From contig LNKV01000054.1 in the NCBI GenBank assembly GCA_001465935.1, forward strand, positions 124,001-188,000: a stretch of DNA of 64,000 bases, in the 5' to 3' direction. The stretch is from Clarireedia homoeocarpa. Its lineage: Eukaryota; Ascomycota; Leotiomycetes; Helotiales; Rutstroemiaceae. Below the pieces are notes generated by a model that had not been told where the DNA came from, searched no databases, and was given only the letters and a program-made list of their open reading frames with translations. Numbering within the stretch: the stretch's first letter is position 1; every line of letters begins with the position of its first letter. A program made the translations under genes and the position numbers. Positions 44,541 to 56,865 of this stretch are shown in pieces.

Positions 44541-46376
44541 CTTGGTTGTAAGAAACTATTTTTCCTATTTTATTGGGTGTATTGTGCTTTTTTGAGTTGG
44601 AGGTTATTCACTTGTTACTTTGGCGTTCTTCACACAAGATCAAGAAGGGTCCACTACATGCTCATATATCTTCCCCGTACCCTTGTCCACCTAGGTCACT
44701 CTCCTGAGTCTCCTCAGCCACCGGTGCCGTCATTGTTAGTATTACTGAAACACACGACTTGCTAAATACATAATGTTAGCACTTCACGCACAATGGCCAT
44801 AATAAACTCACCACATGGCCTAGAAGTATAGCAGTATCTATATTTACTCTCCCTGACCGTATTCAATGCGAATGAAAGTTTAGGGAATCGGTCGTCAGCC
44901 TATTATTGCATGTTGAAAGTCATACTAATTCGTCTGCTATACAGTCTCGGGAAGTACCCGTCACTGCCAACACATTCACTTTGGGTCTATGTACCCTATA
45001 TTAAGCTGTGGAACGGGCTGGCCCGACCTGTGTTGGGCCCGCCAAAGTATTATTAGTAGGGGAGCCGGCTTCAATATCCACTTATTATGACTACTGTAGT
45101 GAGTAGTTAGTGAAGAAAATTGCCGATGAAGACAATTGCGGTAGTTGAGCGTCGAGGTGAGGTCGCTGAGAAGAGGCTGTGTTGTTGGATGTTGACCTAG
45201 ATCCACTATAATAGTGGGCCTAATCTGAGAGTATATCCTCAAAATCCATTTCTTGACGTTCAAATAGTGCACTGCCCGTATACGGCCGTTTGCACGTACT
45301 ACGCCCAGTACGTTTTGTGGCCCTTCGTACTCACCGATAGTTCAATCTATACCCCCTCCAAACTACGCTAGTTTGCACTATTTCCACTATTGCCTACACT
45401 AGATGTTGAACTTTAGCGAATTTCCTAGAAAGTCGCTGGGAATGTTAGTAATTTACCCTTGGGATTGGAGGGATAAACGAGTATTTGTTTTGAACTTCTA
45501 AGGATGATATCTTCGAATTATCGATGGGTATAGTGATATAGCGAATGACGTTCTTATTCTGTCACTTTGTGAGGTTGGAGGGGCTGGGTTGTTTAGTTTC
45601 GCTTATTTTCTGGTTTACAATTCTGTGCTCCAGAGATAAAGATCCATGCTTCACAAAGTCCAGATATCGCAAGGGCTCATGCTAGATGGGTGAAAAATGA
45701 CTCGCATATTTTTAAATTGGCAAAATCTAGGCGTCTCGTTTGTTTTGCATTTGGTTAGCTACATAGGTCTATGTTGTCGGCCAGCTCGTTGACCTTCATC
45801 TGTGATCAATATTGCTATTTAGGGGCTCAAAGATAGACAGTGCTAGATTAGGCACCTAGATCATGCATTGGAACCGTCTGGGGACATTCACAGCTAGGCT
45901 ATGCTTGTTTTCTTGAGTTTACTGCTGTTCTGGATGATTTACTCTTGGACGGGTAAAGACTCGCATGGGAAGATGCGCATTAATATTCGAAATGCATATG
46001 CGGATTATGGAAGTCACATGACTGGTAATCAACTCGACCTGCTTTTGTTTTCCACTTGATTTACGTGATAATACTTTGTCGTCGTTGATGTTCGCCGGTG
46101 GGTGAAGAGAGCAGACATGGCTGTCAGCAATTGAATTCCTTCGAACAGGAGGAATTCTATGCGGTTGATGCGGACGTCCCTATGACTTCACAGGCTTCGA
46201 TTGCCCCGTTCAATTCGTCACCCTTTCCTCTTCTCTACCTATATAGGGTTCTTGAACTAGACCAATATCAATGCCCTTACAAATAAAAAACAGAAAATCA
46301 ATAAGGCAGGAGATGCAGGACTAGGTGATAGTATGACTAGCGCATGGTAGATATCGTCGGTGAGGTGGAATAAGGG
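44541..46376. other. 1.8-kb gene-poor spacer
   Basis: No supported gene and no long repeat. A minus-strand 98-codon frame (44976-45272) and a + strand 62-codon frame (46098-46286) show no protein family features. Confidence 0.45.
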
Positions 46377-46652
46377 ATGACTAAGGCATTAGGAGCTTTA
46401 CGTCCACAGATTTTGGTCGCTTTTGTGATTTCCCTGTTGTCTTGTTTCATCTACCTACATGGATGTATTCCATCCCAACAGCATCACCATTCGAATGAAA
46501 AATCCAAAAAGTCAGATGCCTCTTCCTCACATTACCCCCAAACAATCAAATGGGACTCCAGCGTAAATTTTACCAAGAAACCCAAACCTAAGAAGAAGGC
46601 GATTATTTTGGAACCACCTCCTTCTCAAGAGAAGGACAAGAGCAGCCATTAA
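46377..46652 (+). CDS. Possible 91-residue single-pass membrane or secreted protein
   Basis: Small frame with an N-terminal hydrophobic segment at residues 11-28 (ILVAFVISLLSCFIYL) that could be a signal anchor. A His/Ser/Lys-rich polar tail follows with a KKPKPKKKAIILEPPPS motif. No family is recognised. Codon pattern is plausible but the short length means chance cannot be excluded. Confidence 0.35.
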   Translation: MTKALGALRPQILVAFVISLLSCFIYLHGCIPSQQHHHSNEKSKKSDASSSHYPQTIKWDSSVNFTKKPKPKKKAIILEPPPSQEKDKSSH

Positions 46653-47090
46653 GACAGGCTAAAAGTGGGATGTTGTGTGATCGGTGGAGATGGTAGAAGA
46701 ATTTAGAAGGGGATGTTGAGGCTCTTATTTGGAGCTCTGCGGGTTACACTCGAAAGACTTGTCAAGCGGATATAGCTGACTCACATGAACTTATATGTGA
46801 GAGTAGTCGAAGTGTTTTGCGGGTTAGTAGTGAAGATATCAACGACTCTATTACCAAGTGTAGCTTGTCATGGAAACAGAAATATACCGGTTTCCGATAA
46901 ACTCTAAATTTGAATCAATTTTATACCAAAGCCTACCAAAAGGTTCTAGTTTCTACAGCAGGCATGATCTCCCATACCATTATGATTGCAGGACGGATAC
47001 AAACCGCATGACTTCTCAATCTCATCAAACCCAAACGCCCTATCCCACGACCCATCCTCCCACAAGAACCTCTGCATATCCTCAAGTGCC
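46653..47090. other. Spacer downstream of Sro7 gene
   Basis: No gene seen. It contains the 3' flank of the Sro7 gene. Confidence 0.4.
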
Positions 47091-50000
47091 TTAAAACCAC
47101 TTACCCGTAATCCCCCCTAGCAGCATATTCCTCTTCTGCTTATTAACAAACTTATTTACATCCTCCGCCCAGCCTGCACTATTCTCCTGCACCTTATCCA
47201 TATTATCACCCATGAGATTTAATTTCTCCGTGCGTTCGTTCAATTGCCTCGTCATATACTCGCCCCAACCTTCCGCATTTTGCGATCCTCCCGCTGCACT
47301 ACTAGAACCAACGCCCGCTCCAGATCTAGCTAAGCGGTCTTCTTCCGCCGACGCAGCAAGCATGCGTTTACTAGGTGGACGATCGGGTCCGCCGATTAAG
47401 AGATCCAGATCGAGAGGTGAAACGTATTGAGTACCGGAGATCCATTGTAGATTTGAGATGGTGGGGCGAGGGGGGATGAGAGCTTGCGGGTTGAAGAGTT
47501 TGGCTTGAGAGTGGGGGAGTTGTTGGCCGGTACCCCAGACGTTGAGCATAGCGATTTCAGATGGGCCGGTCCAGGCGAGAATATCGCCTGCTGGGGTGAT
47601 GATGCTGTTGGTAGAGCGAGTCTTGTCGAGCATTTCCAGTTTGGCCATGCCTATTTCTTTAAGCGCGGGAATAGAGAATGCGCGGGTGGTGCCGTCGCCG
47701 AAAAGACCGACAAGAGCGACGCCGTGGAGTTCAAATTCGCTGACGGCTGCTGAGTCACAGAATACGTCGTCCCAGGTCTTGTGAGCTCCTTTTGCGCTCG
47801 CTGGTTTGAAGATGCGAGCCTCACTTTGGGTTACTGGAAGAATGTTAGCATATATTGATCACATGGAATGTCGAACCTTACCAACAACGAGAGCACCATG
47901 TGTTTGGTGTCCAGTCCGAAGGGCGGCTACTGCAGGTCCTGTAGCTGATGCAAGTTTCCCGGTATCGGCAACGATAGGGGTGATTGAGATGACTTTATCA
48001 GCACAAGCAGTAAGACCCACAAATTGGGCTGTATAGCCACCATTCTGTTGGGGAAGGATTTTAAATGTAGCAACCTTTCCCATATTAGTTCCGACGAAGC
48101 AAGCAATACTAGAATATTTGTCATCCTCCAAAGTCATGACACCAAACTCGATACAGACTGGCCATTCGCCTCTGGCTGAGGTCTGGTTGCTCCCCTTCTT
48201 AAGGAAGCTGCTTCTCTTGTCTGGTTTGATGAAATCGGTCATGTTGGCATTGAAGATGACGGAAGGACCACGAAGATCAATGATCGAGAAAACTCCACCT
48301 TCGGATCCTACTCCAACGAATCCAACATCGGACATTCTGATGGCACTGATAGGACCTTGTGCCATGTCGTACAGAACGAAAGGCTGAAGTCCTTCTTTCA
48401 AGGACGGTTCTGCACGTATAGAAATATCGGTGATTCCCCCTCGTACAGTTTCGTTCGGAGGCTGCTCGCTACCATAGGCTCTATTGTTACCCCATCTGTA
48501 AATAACAGCTTCACCAGCAGTAGTACCAACGCAGAGCTCTCCCGTTGCCGAAGCCATGTTGATGCAAGATATATTAACGTCCTCGTAGCGTGCCACAGCT
48601 CTAGCGATGTCAACCTGGAGTGCATTAGGGTTTTCCAATTCATCGCCATGGCCTGCATCCCAGATTCGAACAGTTCCATCACCATGTGCTGTTTGGATAA
48701 TGTTGCGAGCCTCATATCTTCTCAATGGTTTCAATCCTTCGGCACCACCCCTAATGATTTGAGGTCCTTGAGCACGTGTTTCCGTCATTCCCAGCCATCT
48801 TCCACGATCCACAGCGGAGACTGACATCGAAATAACGAAAGGGTGGACGAATGAGAGAGATGGGGGAAGTTGGTTTGTAGGTGAGATTGGGTGGCCGGAA
48901 GGGAAGCTTAGTGTTACAAGTTCCCCTGACGTAAGGAGTGCGATGATGGCGATAGGATCTTGTGCTCCTGCAAAATGTGGGGATGAACGTGGGATCAGAC
49001 AGAAATCGGCGATTTCAGCACCAGCAGGAAGTGGTAGGATATGTTGTCGTTTTGCCTCAAAGTGATCAGTTAAGACCTGCCAGCTAGAAGTCTGGTAAAC
49101 AGGGGTGACTCCCAATTCCATGAATGTCATGCCTTTTGTGGGTATAGTAGTCGCTGTACCCCCTGCTACTAGCAGACCAGTATCATCCGGGTTCTCTTTA
49201 CAACACCAAGCTATTTTCTTAAAGTCCTCCTTCAGTTCGAAAGTACCAGGTGCGATCTTTGAGTGACCAGGCTCATTCACATGCGTATCAGTCAGAGTAC
49301 GAGCCATGACAATCCGGCCATCTTTGGGATCCCAGAAGACAAGGCTGGCGTCATCATAAGCTGTAGCGATAAACGTGCCTGTCGGATGCCAGAGCGCATG
49401 AGTAAGGCGTGGTTGCCTTGGTACATTCTTCTGCATAGGATCTCCATCCCCACCAGGCGCTCCGGGGGGGATTTCATATTGGAAGTATTTCGTTGGCGCG
49501 TTTTGCTTGAAGGAGTATATCACTGCACCCTCAGTATAACCAATCAACAGCTTTCCAATATCTCTGGGATGTAATTGCAAGGACACGATTGCCAGTAGTC
49601 GTGATCGTGGATTTTTCTCTCGCCAGAAATTAGGAAGTCGTAAAGGTGCAAGCTTTTCTCGGTCCAAATCGTAGCAAATGATGTCTCCATTTTGCAAGCC
49701 TATAAAACACCAATCAAGCATCGGGTCCGTAACTATTACGGTCACTATTCCCGGCGGAGAGTAAGCCGCCAGCCTCTTTGCAGTTGCAATGTCCCATACT
49801 ATCACTTCGTTTTTTGAATCGAGACTAATGAGTTTGTCGGCGCAAAATTGCAAGGTCTTCACTGAAGCTCGACGGGGCAGTGTAAGCCTCGCTTGCACTC
49901 TATTCTGGCCAAAGATATATATCTGCCCACTTCCAAATGTTGTCTCGTTCGTGCCGACAGCAAGTAAGGACTGTACCGGGTCGTATGCGAGTGATCTGAA

Positions 50001-50186
50001 ATGGTCTAATGTCAGTAATGGATGTTGCGCATGGCATGGCATGGGGCGCGCGCAGACGTGGACGTACCCTATTTGAGAATTGATGCCAAAGCGATCAAGA
50101 TCATCAGGAGCAAACAATCCCGGGAGAATACCAGCGGATAGATCGTTCTGTATACCAGCTTGTTTACTGCGCAGAAAAGCCGCCAT
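47091..50186 (-). CDS. SRO7: Sro7/Lgl-family exocytosis regulator
   Basis: Lgl-family proteins bind the plasma-membrane SNARE Sec9 and the Rab Sec4, controlling polarised exocytosis. Exons on the minus strand are 50068-50186, 47882-49995 and 47091-47833, giving 991 residues. The N-terminus (FLRSKQAGIQNDLSAGILPGLF) and the first WD-like blades (SLAYDPVQSLLAVGTNETTFGSGQIYIFG, VKTLQFCADKLISLDSKNEVIVWD) match the family. Further blades include THALWHPTGTFIATAYDDASLVFWD and TAHGDGTVRIWDAGHGDEL, consistent with the double beta-propeller. The C-terminal 60 residues (YMTRQLNERTEKLNLMGDNM, then DKVQENSAGWAEDVNKFV) look like an R-SNARE-type or autoinhibitory tail helix, as in tomosyn-like members. Confidence 0.92.
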
Positions 50187-50738
50187 CCTGGTCTAACAAG
50201 GAGAATGAGAGCGTAGTTGTGTTGGTTTTGTGGTTGTTGGTTGTTTTTCGGCGGGATACTCTACATCTGTACCCTGAATTGGTATGGAGGAGGATCTGCG
50301 TCATCTTGGCGGGGCCTGCAGTATTGCCGACTTCCGAGTATCAATCAGGGGAGAAGTTCTACTGCATTTGCATTGTCCCAAATTTACAAAGTCCTTTCAC
50401 ATACAAAATCGAAATTCTTCAACTCGTCTGATGTTTGTAAAACGAAGCCCACAGAGGCGCTACTTCAATCTTGCTAGATAAATTTACACTAGTGCATGAC
50501 TCTCGAGCCTCCATTACTACATGCAAGTGATGCACTAGAAGGCGATCCGGTATTCCCCTACCACCTGCCCGCACATTCCCTGCCGCCCGTCGCGGGATGG
50601 TAGACGCAAGCCGCCCCGATGTGAAGTCGTCGCAGCGAGTATTTCTCCTAAACCACAACAGCCTTCTGTGCGCCTCCAGGCATGGTTACTCCAAAAAATA
50701 TGGCGACAAGGCCTGTCCCTGATATGCTTCTGTAACCC
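50187..50738. other. Spacer upstream of Sro7 gene
   Basis: No gene is supported in 552 bp. It should hold the Sro7 promoter and the 3' end of the CxxC-protein gene transcribed in the same direction. Confidence 0.45.
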
Positions 50739-51134
50739 TCAAGCTCGAGGCTGCCCTGGCTCCCATCCCCATATCTCCCAATACTCGTGCCAGGCATTCC
50801 GCACATTCGCCTCGCGTTGATGCATTCTTTTCGCCCATTTCTTTTTCATAGCTGGGAGTTCCTTCTCTAATTCTTCTTTTCTTACCCCTTCCTTGATCAA
50901 TTCTTGCGCCAGGTCAATCTGCTTCCTGATCTGTGCAACTGGATTCGTATAGTATGGAGGTGGAAGTATAACATCTGCAGCTCGTTTCTCTGCTGCTGCT
51001 CGGTCACAGTCTTTGCATCGAGGTATTGAACGATCGCAATCGAGTGAAGCTTTGATGCGTGGGAATTGGATCGCAAGGAACGCAAAAGCGGGAGGTAGAA
51101 CAAGTGGTTGATCGCAAGCTGGACATGCAGACAT
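50739..51134 (-). CDS. 131-residue CxxC protein, unidentified
   Basis: Single-exon frame. Cys pairs occur at the N-terminus (SACPACDQP) and again at residues 33-44 (CDRSIPRCKDC), a spacing suitable for one zinc site. The rest is helical and charged (IRKQIDLAQELIKEGVRKEELEKELPAMKKKW) and ends with a Trp-rich motif (NAWHEYWEIWGWEPGQP). The small size and the treble-clef-like Cys arrangement suggest a zinc-stabilised adaptor or mitochondrial factor. I do not recognise a named family. An intron upstream near 51200 is possible but the ATG at 51134 sits just before the Cys motif and is kept. Confidence 0.6.
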   Translation of the reverse strand: MSACPACDQPLVLPPAFAFLAIQFPRIKASLDCDRSIPRCKDCDRAAAEKRAADVILPPPYYTNPVAQIRKQIDLAQELIKEGVRKEELEKELPAMKKKWAKRMHQREANVRNAWHEYWEIWGWEPGQPRA

Positions 51135-52141
51135 TTTTCTTTTCTTTTCTGGAACTGTAACGTAGTGATCGCGCGGCTGCAGTCCAGTAGAGGAGCTGTA
51201 GTAAGTGAAGCAGGTTTAGGTAGCAGGTTGTCACGCCAAACACACTTACTCGAGTGTTGATCTTGTTCAGTGACGGACAAACTTCTAATCCCAGCTGAAC
51301 AAAGAAAGAGGCACAATAAACAGCTCATTTGTGATGTGGAAAGTCACAGTAGATACCTAAGTTGCCGCAAACATCCTTTGTTGGCTTGGCGTGGCCGAAA
51401 GCGAAAAACGGTAACAGCGAAAGAGGAAGTGCCTTCACGAGCAATCATAAACCGACAGTGAGATCAAGTCCGTGTTATTCCCAACAATATCATGATAAGA
51501 ATAAGAGCACAACGACTCTCGGTAGGCCATGACTAGAGTGTGCAGCAATACAATTGCTACAATTGCTCCCAGACAGGATGTCCCGCTGTTTATATTTCTC
51601 CAGAACCCAATGCATTCTCATGCCGCAGGATGGAGGGTAAGTCAACGAAAAAAAATCTCTTCTATCCTTCAATTTCCCCTCCAAGACCCGTCATTGATTA
51701 AGACATAAAGCCAGAGTGAATATGAAGGAATCAGTTTTAGTTTTATGAAGAGAAAAGAAAAGAAAGGAAAAGAAGTTCAATGTCTTGATTTTGCACGAGG
51801 AAAATTTTGAGATCATGTGATATAAGCGAGACCAATCGCATTTTAGCCTTTTGTGGTTAGCACTGCTTTCTAGATCCAGAGTAATGACTAACACATTTCG
51901 GTGGGGTGAGAAGAGGATATCCATTGGACTGCCCCTCATTGAGTGATCAAACACAACGATCGTGAGTGGCTTAGAAGTACTTTCTTTCGATATTGAATCT
52001 TACCAGCCTCCCAGGTCTTACTCTTGACTGTTAAGATCTTCGACAAAAAGGCCATAGAAATCCGTATACATTCCTTCACGAACGTCGATCCGTCTTTACC
52101 TCACATTCAAATAAAACTCATTTTTCTATCAGCTTTTCGAC
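51135..52141. promoter_or_regulatory. Divergent intergenic region, CxxC protein and PDAP1-like gene
   Basis: About 1 kb with no supported gene. Small frames on both strands lack features. Confidence 0.45.
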
Positions 52142-52992
52142 ATGGCTGGAGGACCGGCAGCAGGACGTGGCAGGGGAGGCAAATTCAAGAAATTCACACG
52201 TGGAGGTATGCAATCACTATACCTCAATATCCGCACGTCTAACAAGAATACTAATTATCATCTCACAGGCGGCAAACACTTCTCTCGTGATCTCCGACCG
52301 CTCGACGCTGATGGAAACGAAATCCGCGAAAGAAACGCCGATGACTCTTCCGAAGAAGAGGAAGAATCTGAGGAGGAGGAGTCTTCGGAGGAAGAGGAAG
52401 CAGAAGAAAAACCCGCCATGACTCGTGAAGAGCGTCGCGCCGCCGCCAAAGCCAGAAAGGAAGCCGCTATCGCCAAAAAGAACAAGAAGGTTGCACAACC
52501 TGGTGATTTACCTACCGACAGTGAAGAGGAGAGCGAGGACGATGATATGCCCGCCAACCCAAACCATAGCAAGGCTGCTAGAAAACAGGCAGCAGCTGCC
52601 CCAGTCGCAGTTGAAGAAACTGCAGAAGACTTGGCGAAAATGAGCGTGAATAAAGCGCCTGCCCAATTAAGCCGTAAAGAGAGAGAGGCATTGGAGAAAC
52701 AGCAGGCACACGAGGCTTACATGAAGAGGCATTTGGCCGGGGAGACTGATAAAGCGAAGGAGGATATGAAAAGATTGGAGGAAGTCAGACGGAGAAGAGA
52801 GGAGGCCGCGGCGCAGAAAGCTGTAAGCATACTTGTATTGTTACTAGCGTTCGATATACTAATCTGTGATGATAGTTTGAGAAAGAGCAAGCATTGGAAC
52901 AGCAAGCAGCCAGAAAAGAGCAAATGGAACGTGAAGAGAGGAGAAGACAAGCTGCTATGGGACCTGCTGCAAAGAAGAAGGGCAAGAAATGA
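52142..52992 (+). CDS. 28-kDa heat- and acid-stable phosphoprotein family (PDAP1-like)
   Basis: Three exons, 52142-52205, 52269-52822 and 52876-52992, have consistent phases and give 244 residues. The N-terminus is Gly/Arg/Lys-rich (GRGRGGKFKKFTRGG). An acidic Ser/Glu block with many casein-kinase-2-type sites follows, then a long charged region. The family core is SVNKAPAQLSRKEREALEKQ, then KRHLAGETDKAKEDMKRLEEVRRRREEAA, diagnostic of the PDAP1/casein-kinase-substrate domain. A coiled-coil end rich in Glu/Arg/Gln closes with KKKGKK. Animal members bind growth factor and RNA. The fungal function is not established. The first intron follows 21 codons and one base. Confidence 0.88.
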
Positions 52993-54169
52993 GCGCTTCC
53001 TCTCACATTTTGCTAGTTCTAGTTACACTTGTTGCACAGCCACGGGTACATCGTATTTTCCATTAGACTTTCCCTGCGTGCGAGGCAATTACATATCTTG
53101 GCATAGATGTGAATGGTATGGTGGCCGGGTATTCATTTTCTTATGTTGCTTTTTTCGGAAGTATACCCAGCAAAGTCGAAACTAGGCTATATACATTCTG
53201 TTTTACTTCAATATACCGCTGGTTAACTATACACTGCACATGAGTTGGAGTGTGTGTTTCTTCATGCAATTCATGCCATGCTTTGTCCCTTGCACTGGCT
53301 GTACATGCTTCACCAATGACATCCAAAGACAATACTCTTACTCCAACCCTCACACCCCGCCAAAAAAATGCCTAAAAAAAATATTATTCTAAAGAAACAG
53401 GATGTAAAGTTCTTTTCTCCTAACCCCAGAACCGAAAGTGGGGAAGAAGTAGTGGGTGCTGGTGCTTGTGTTGGTAAAAGTTCATTGCCAGTGAGTAAGT
53501 CAAGTCGGCACACGATTGCTTCCCCGCCCGCCTCTTTTCCCCTTCCAACCATCACAATCTCACTCTCGAGCAAGAAAGATCATACGAGATACGAAGCAGT
53601 GGAGGTAGCTATTTCTGACTCCAGCTAGTCCTGGGTTCGAAGTCGGCAGGTTGGGTTGCTGGTGTTTCTGTGTCCGGTAGATTTTGCTTTGACTGCCGCC
53701 GTAGCTTCTTCATCAGTGAATCATCGTGGTAAGGTCTGAGATTGCCGTATGCTGCACTTCATTGGAATAATAGCAGTTTGTTGATCTAAACGCACTGGCA
53801 CTGGATGTGTTTATGGGAAGACGATGGAGAGAAAAAGACCTCTTGGATTTAATTTTCTCCACTCTACGACATATTATCAACTAGCCAGCTAATATAAATA
53901 ACTTCCTCATTAAAGTTCTCATAACTCATTATCCCCATCGTTATCCATACAGGTCCCAGCTGGCGAAATTATTTTACATCATCAAGATCATACTTGTTCA
54001 TATCATTTCATCCCAAAGGTCTTGCGGCCTGCGACCCCTTTCTCCCTTCTGCACAGCATAATTAAAAATACCGATGATTCCCGCTCATCACTATGACGAG
54101 TTTCCAGCACGTATTTTTATTCCATTAGTTCCAGCTCAGTACGAGTACGGTTTTCAGAGTTCTTAGAAA
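52993..54169. other. Convergent spacer, PDAP1-like gene and CorA-like gene
   Basis: No gene is supported. A TTCGAA-containing stretch near 53630-53665 resembles a tRNA B box but does not fold as a tRNA. An 86-codon frame at 53368-53628 lacks support. Confidence 0.45.
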
Positions 54170-56865
54170 TTAAACACCCAGGCCACCAGTATCCACTCGG
54201 CCCCTCTTATTTTTCTGCACAATTCCATCCCACCAACTCGGCGATCTTGTCAGCGTCGGCTTTTTGGCGACCGTCTCGAATGATGACATGGAGGTAATAG
54301 GTATAGTTACGCTTCTCTCCCGCTCATACGGCCGGATAGAAGTGTCGGGTATGGTTACACTTCTTTCCCGTTCATATGTCCGCGGAGAAAATGGAAGGTT
54401 CGTGGATTGTGAAAGTGGCGATGCAACTCGCCGAGGAGCGACTGCAGGAGGTGATGACGGTACACGCGTATGTGCGGTGGGGATAGGGTTTTTTGGCCCT
54501 GGATTGAATGCGAGTTCTTGACGGGCGGCGATCGCTTCTTTAGTTGCGAAGGAATAGGCTTGCTGAGGGGGTTGGATTACGTTGTCCGAACTGCTCGCTA
54601 CACTGCTACCTGTTTTTGAGGATCGATCAGGATGTTGCGACGCAATTTGAGGATTCGATGGCCGAGAATCAGAGTAAGATGTAGGCTTACTCTTTGGGTC
54701 ATTTTCGATTTTTGAAGATGGCATAAGTTTTTGCTCAACCCATTCTGCTAATCTGTACCATCTACTGCGCCAAAACTGCATTCCAGTCGTCGTATTGAGG
54801 AAACCGATCAGGACAAAGAACGGAATACAAACAGTGACCATAGTAATACCGAATTGACCAAAGTTGTGTTCAGTTGACATATTTGTCATGCCATATACTG
54901 AAGTAACGAATGTCAAAGGTAGGAAAAATATGGAGACCTATGATTGTAAGCACTGCTTCATCGCCACTCATGCTGGTGTATTGCTTACCATAGTTAGAAG
55001 CTTGACGTTGTGTCCTTGAAGAATTGTCACAGCTGCCATTTCGACGCTCTTTCGGCTTTCCAACACTGACGTACCCGAGAAGAGTTGATCTCTCAAGGTT
55101 CTGACCTCTTTCATCTTTTGATCAATCTCATGGTACAACTTGTTGAGATTTTGAACTTGTTTGTCAAAATCTCTTCGAAGCTTTCCCATGCGCCTGCGCC
55201 AGTATCTGTTGCGATGGGAATCGTAGTCTAACATAGGCCAGAGACTCTTATGTCGCCCTTCCCAAACATCTTCGGTAAAAGTATCTTCGTAACTATCAAG
55301 AATGGCTTTTATTCCATTTTTAATGATGCTGAGGGTTTGATACGCCCAAAAGTATCGCCTAGAGTATGTGAATTCTTCATCTTCGAACAGAAGCTTGTCC
55401 CGGATGTCTCCGTCAAACATAATGTCCGGCTACTTCTCATCAGCTTTGCCCTATACACGAATCGAGGGGCTATCTTACTGGTGGGGTAACGAGTTTGCTG
55501 ATTTTCTGGAGGATGGCATCAAATCTTTTTTCGGCATCCTTGAATTCTGATAACAGAGTGTGCAGAAATGCTTCCGGCCCGTTTACATAGTGCTTTGTCG
55601 AATCGTGAACATCCATTGAATGGCGATGATCAGGATAACATTGAATGTTGAGAACATGCCAAGCAGCCCAAGGATCGTAGACATATCCATTAGTAGTTCG
55701 AGCATGTCGAGCAGGATTCCTTAACCTTCTGATAGGTTCTCCAGCTAGCGATAAGGCGACAACAGAACTGCATCTCGAAATAGGAATGTTATCCTTCGAT
55801 GTGTTATCGTGGTCGGCAAGCTGCCATGGCATAGGCTGGCATTCTTCACCCACAAGCGTGTAATACTCGAAAACAAATACGAAAGATCTTTGGTGGCGGT
55901 TATCCTCCGAGAAGGGACGAACGCCGTTGTTGGCCTAGAGTTTTGGTTAGGACAGAGCAGGTTATACTTGGATTTCACACGCGCCCTTACCGTAGTGGAT
56001 TCATCTGCTACAAGATTCTCAAATAATTCATCCACATCGAAGTACTTACTCATAGTAAGATGAATAGCTGCGAATATCACTGGTGATGGCTCTCGAACAA
56101 TCCTAGTGAGGTTGAGTGTCAGTATTGCAGTCAGTGATAGGATGGCAAACGACTTACGTTATTCGTCCAACAGCTGTATGAAGTGTTTCCGGGTCGCAAT
56201 TTAAATCCTTCACGCATCACAGTTAATTCTGGCTCACAAAGTTCGCCGAATCGATGCTGGAATGAAGCGGCTCGTGCTGCTTTGCTTACCTTGATGGTTT
56301 GCCAGATAGCCGAGTCGATTTTTGTGGTGCCAGGCAGAACAATATCCCTTCTAGACAGAGGAGCTCCATCTTTACCCACGTCGAAAACGGAATAATGGGA
56401 ATTGTGGGATCGATCCGTGTTGTCGTACTGAGGAAATAAATTGGCATCCAGTAGTCTTCCCGTCCTTGTTACCACCGTCTCCAATATTTTCCGACCCGCC
56501 TCTGGGAATTTATACGTCTCCAAATGCCGTCGCAAGTCCTCCTCGGTGTATTGAAAGGGTGCTAGAGGTGTTTGGACATAGAGATCGTCGTCGTCGTCAC
56601 TCTCCTCACTGTCACCTGTCATGATGGAGCTGTGCAGGGTGGAAGTTTTGAATTGCGGCTTCTCTCCATCACGTTCCTTGGTAGACCTCCTTCGATGGGG
56701 GAATCCCCGGAGAGAAGGTGGGCACTGGGGCGTTGAGATCCTGTAATTTTGCTGAAGACTGTTGGATAATGCATCGTGAACAAGCCTAAACGTCTCCAAA
56801 TAGGCCTGGTGTTGATCGTCGAGTCTTTTCAACAATTCTTCGGGAGATAGACTTGGACCTGCCAT
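54170..56865 (-). CDS. CorA-like membrane protein with GMT in place of GMN
   Basis: The protein belongs to the CorA/Mrs2/Alr superfamily of divalent-cation channels. Six exons on the minus strand, 56290-56865, 56158-56207, 55991-56102, 55479-55934, 54989-55429 and 54170-54937, have phases that agree and give 800 residues. The 50-nt second exon (DLNCDPETLHTAVGRI) is supported by a GTAAGC donor and restores a coherent sequence. The soluble part ends in the long helix that forms the CorA funnel (MGKLRRDFDKQVQNLNKLYH and SVEMAAVTILQGHNVKLLTM). Two membrane segments follow (SIFFLPLTFVTSVYG and FGITMVTVCIPFFVLIGFL). The pore-mouth motif, normally Gly-Met-Asn, reads Gly-Met-Thr (54884-54892). The C-terminal 170 residues are Ser/Pro-rich and disordered. 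Loss of the Asn makes Mg2+ selectivity doubtful. Confidence 0.85.

Noticed and set aside
53630..53670. TTCGAA-containing stretch resembling a tRNA T-loop
   Set aside because: The flanking stem does not pair, there is no A box at the right distance and no acceptor stem can be formed.
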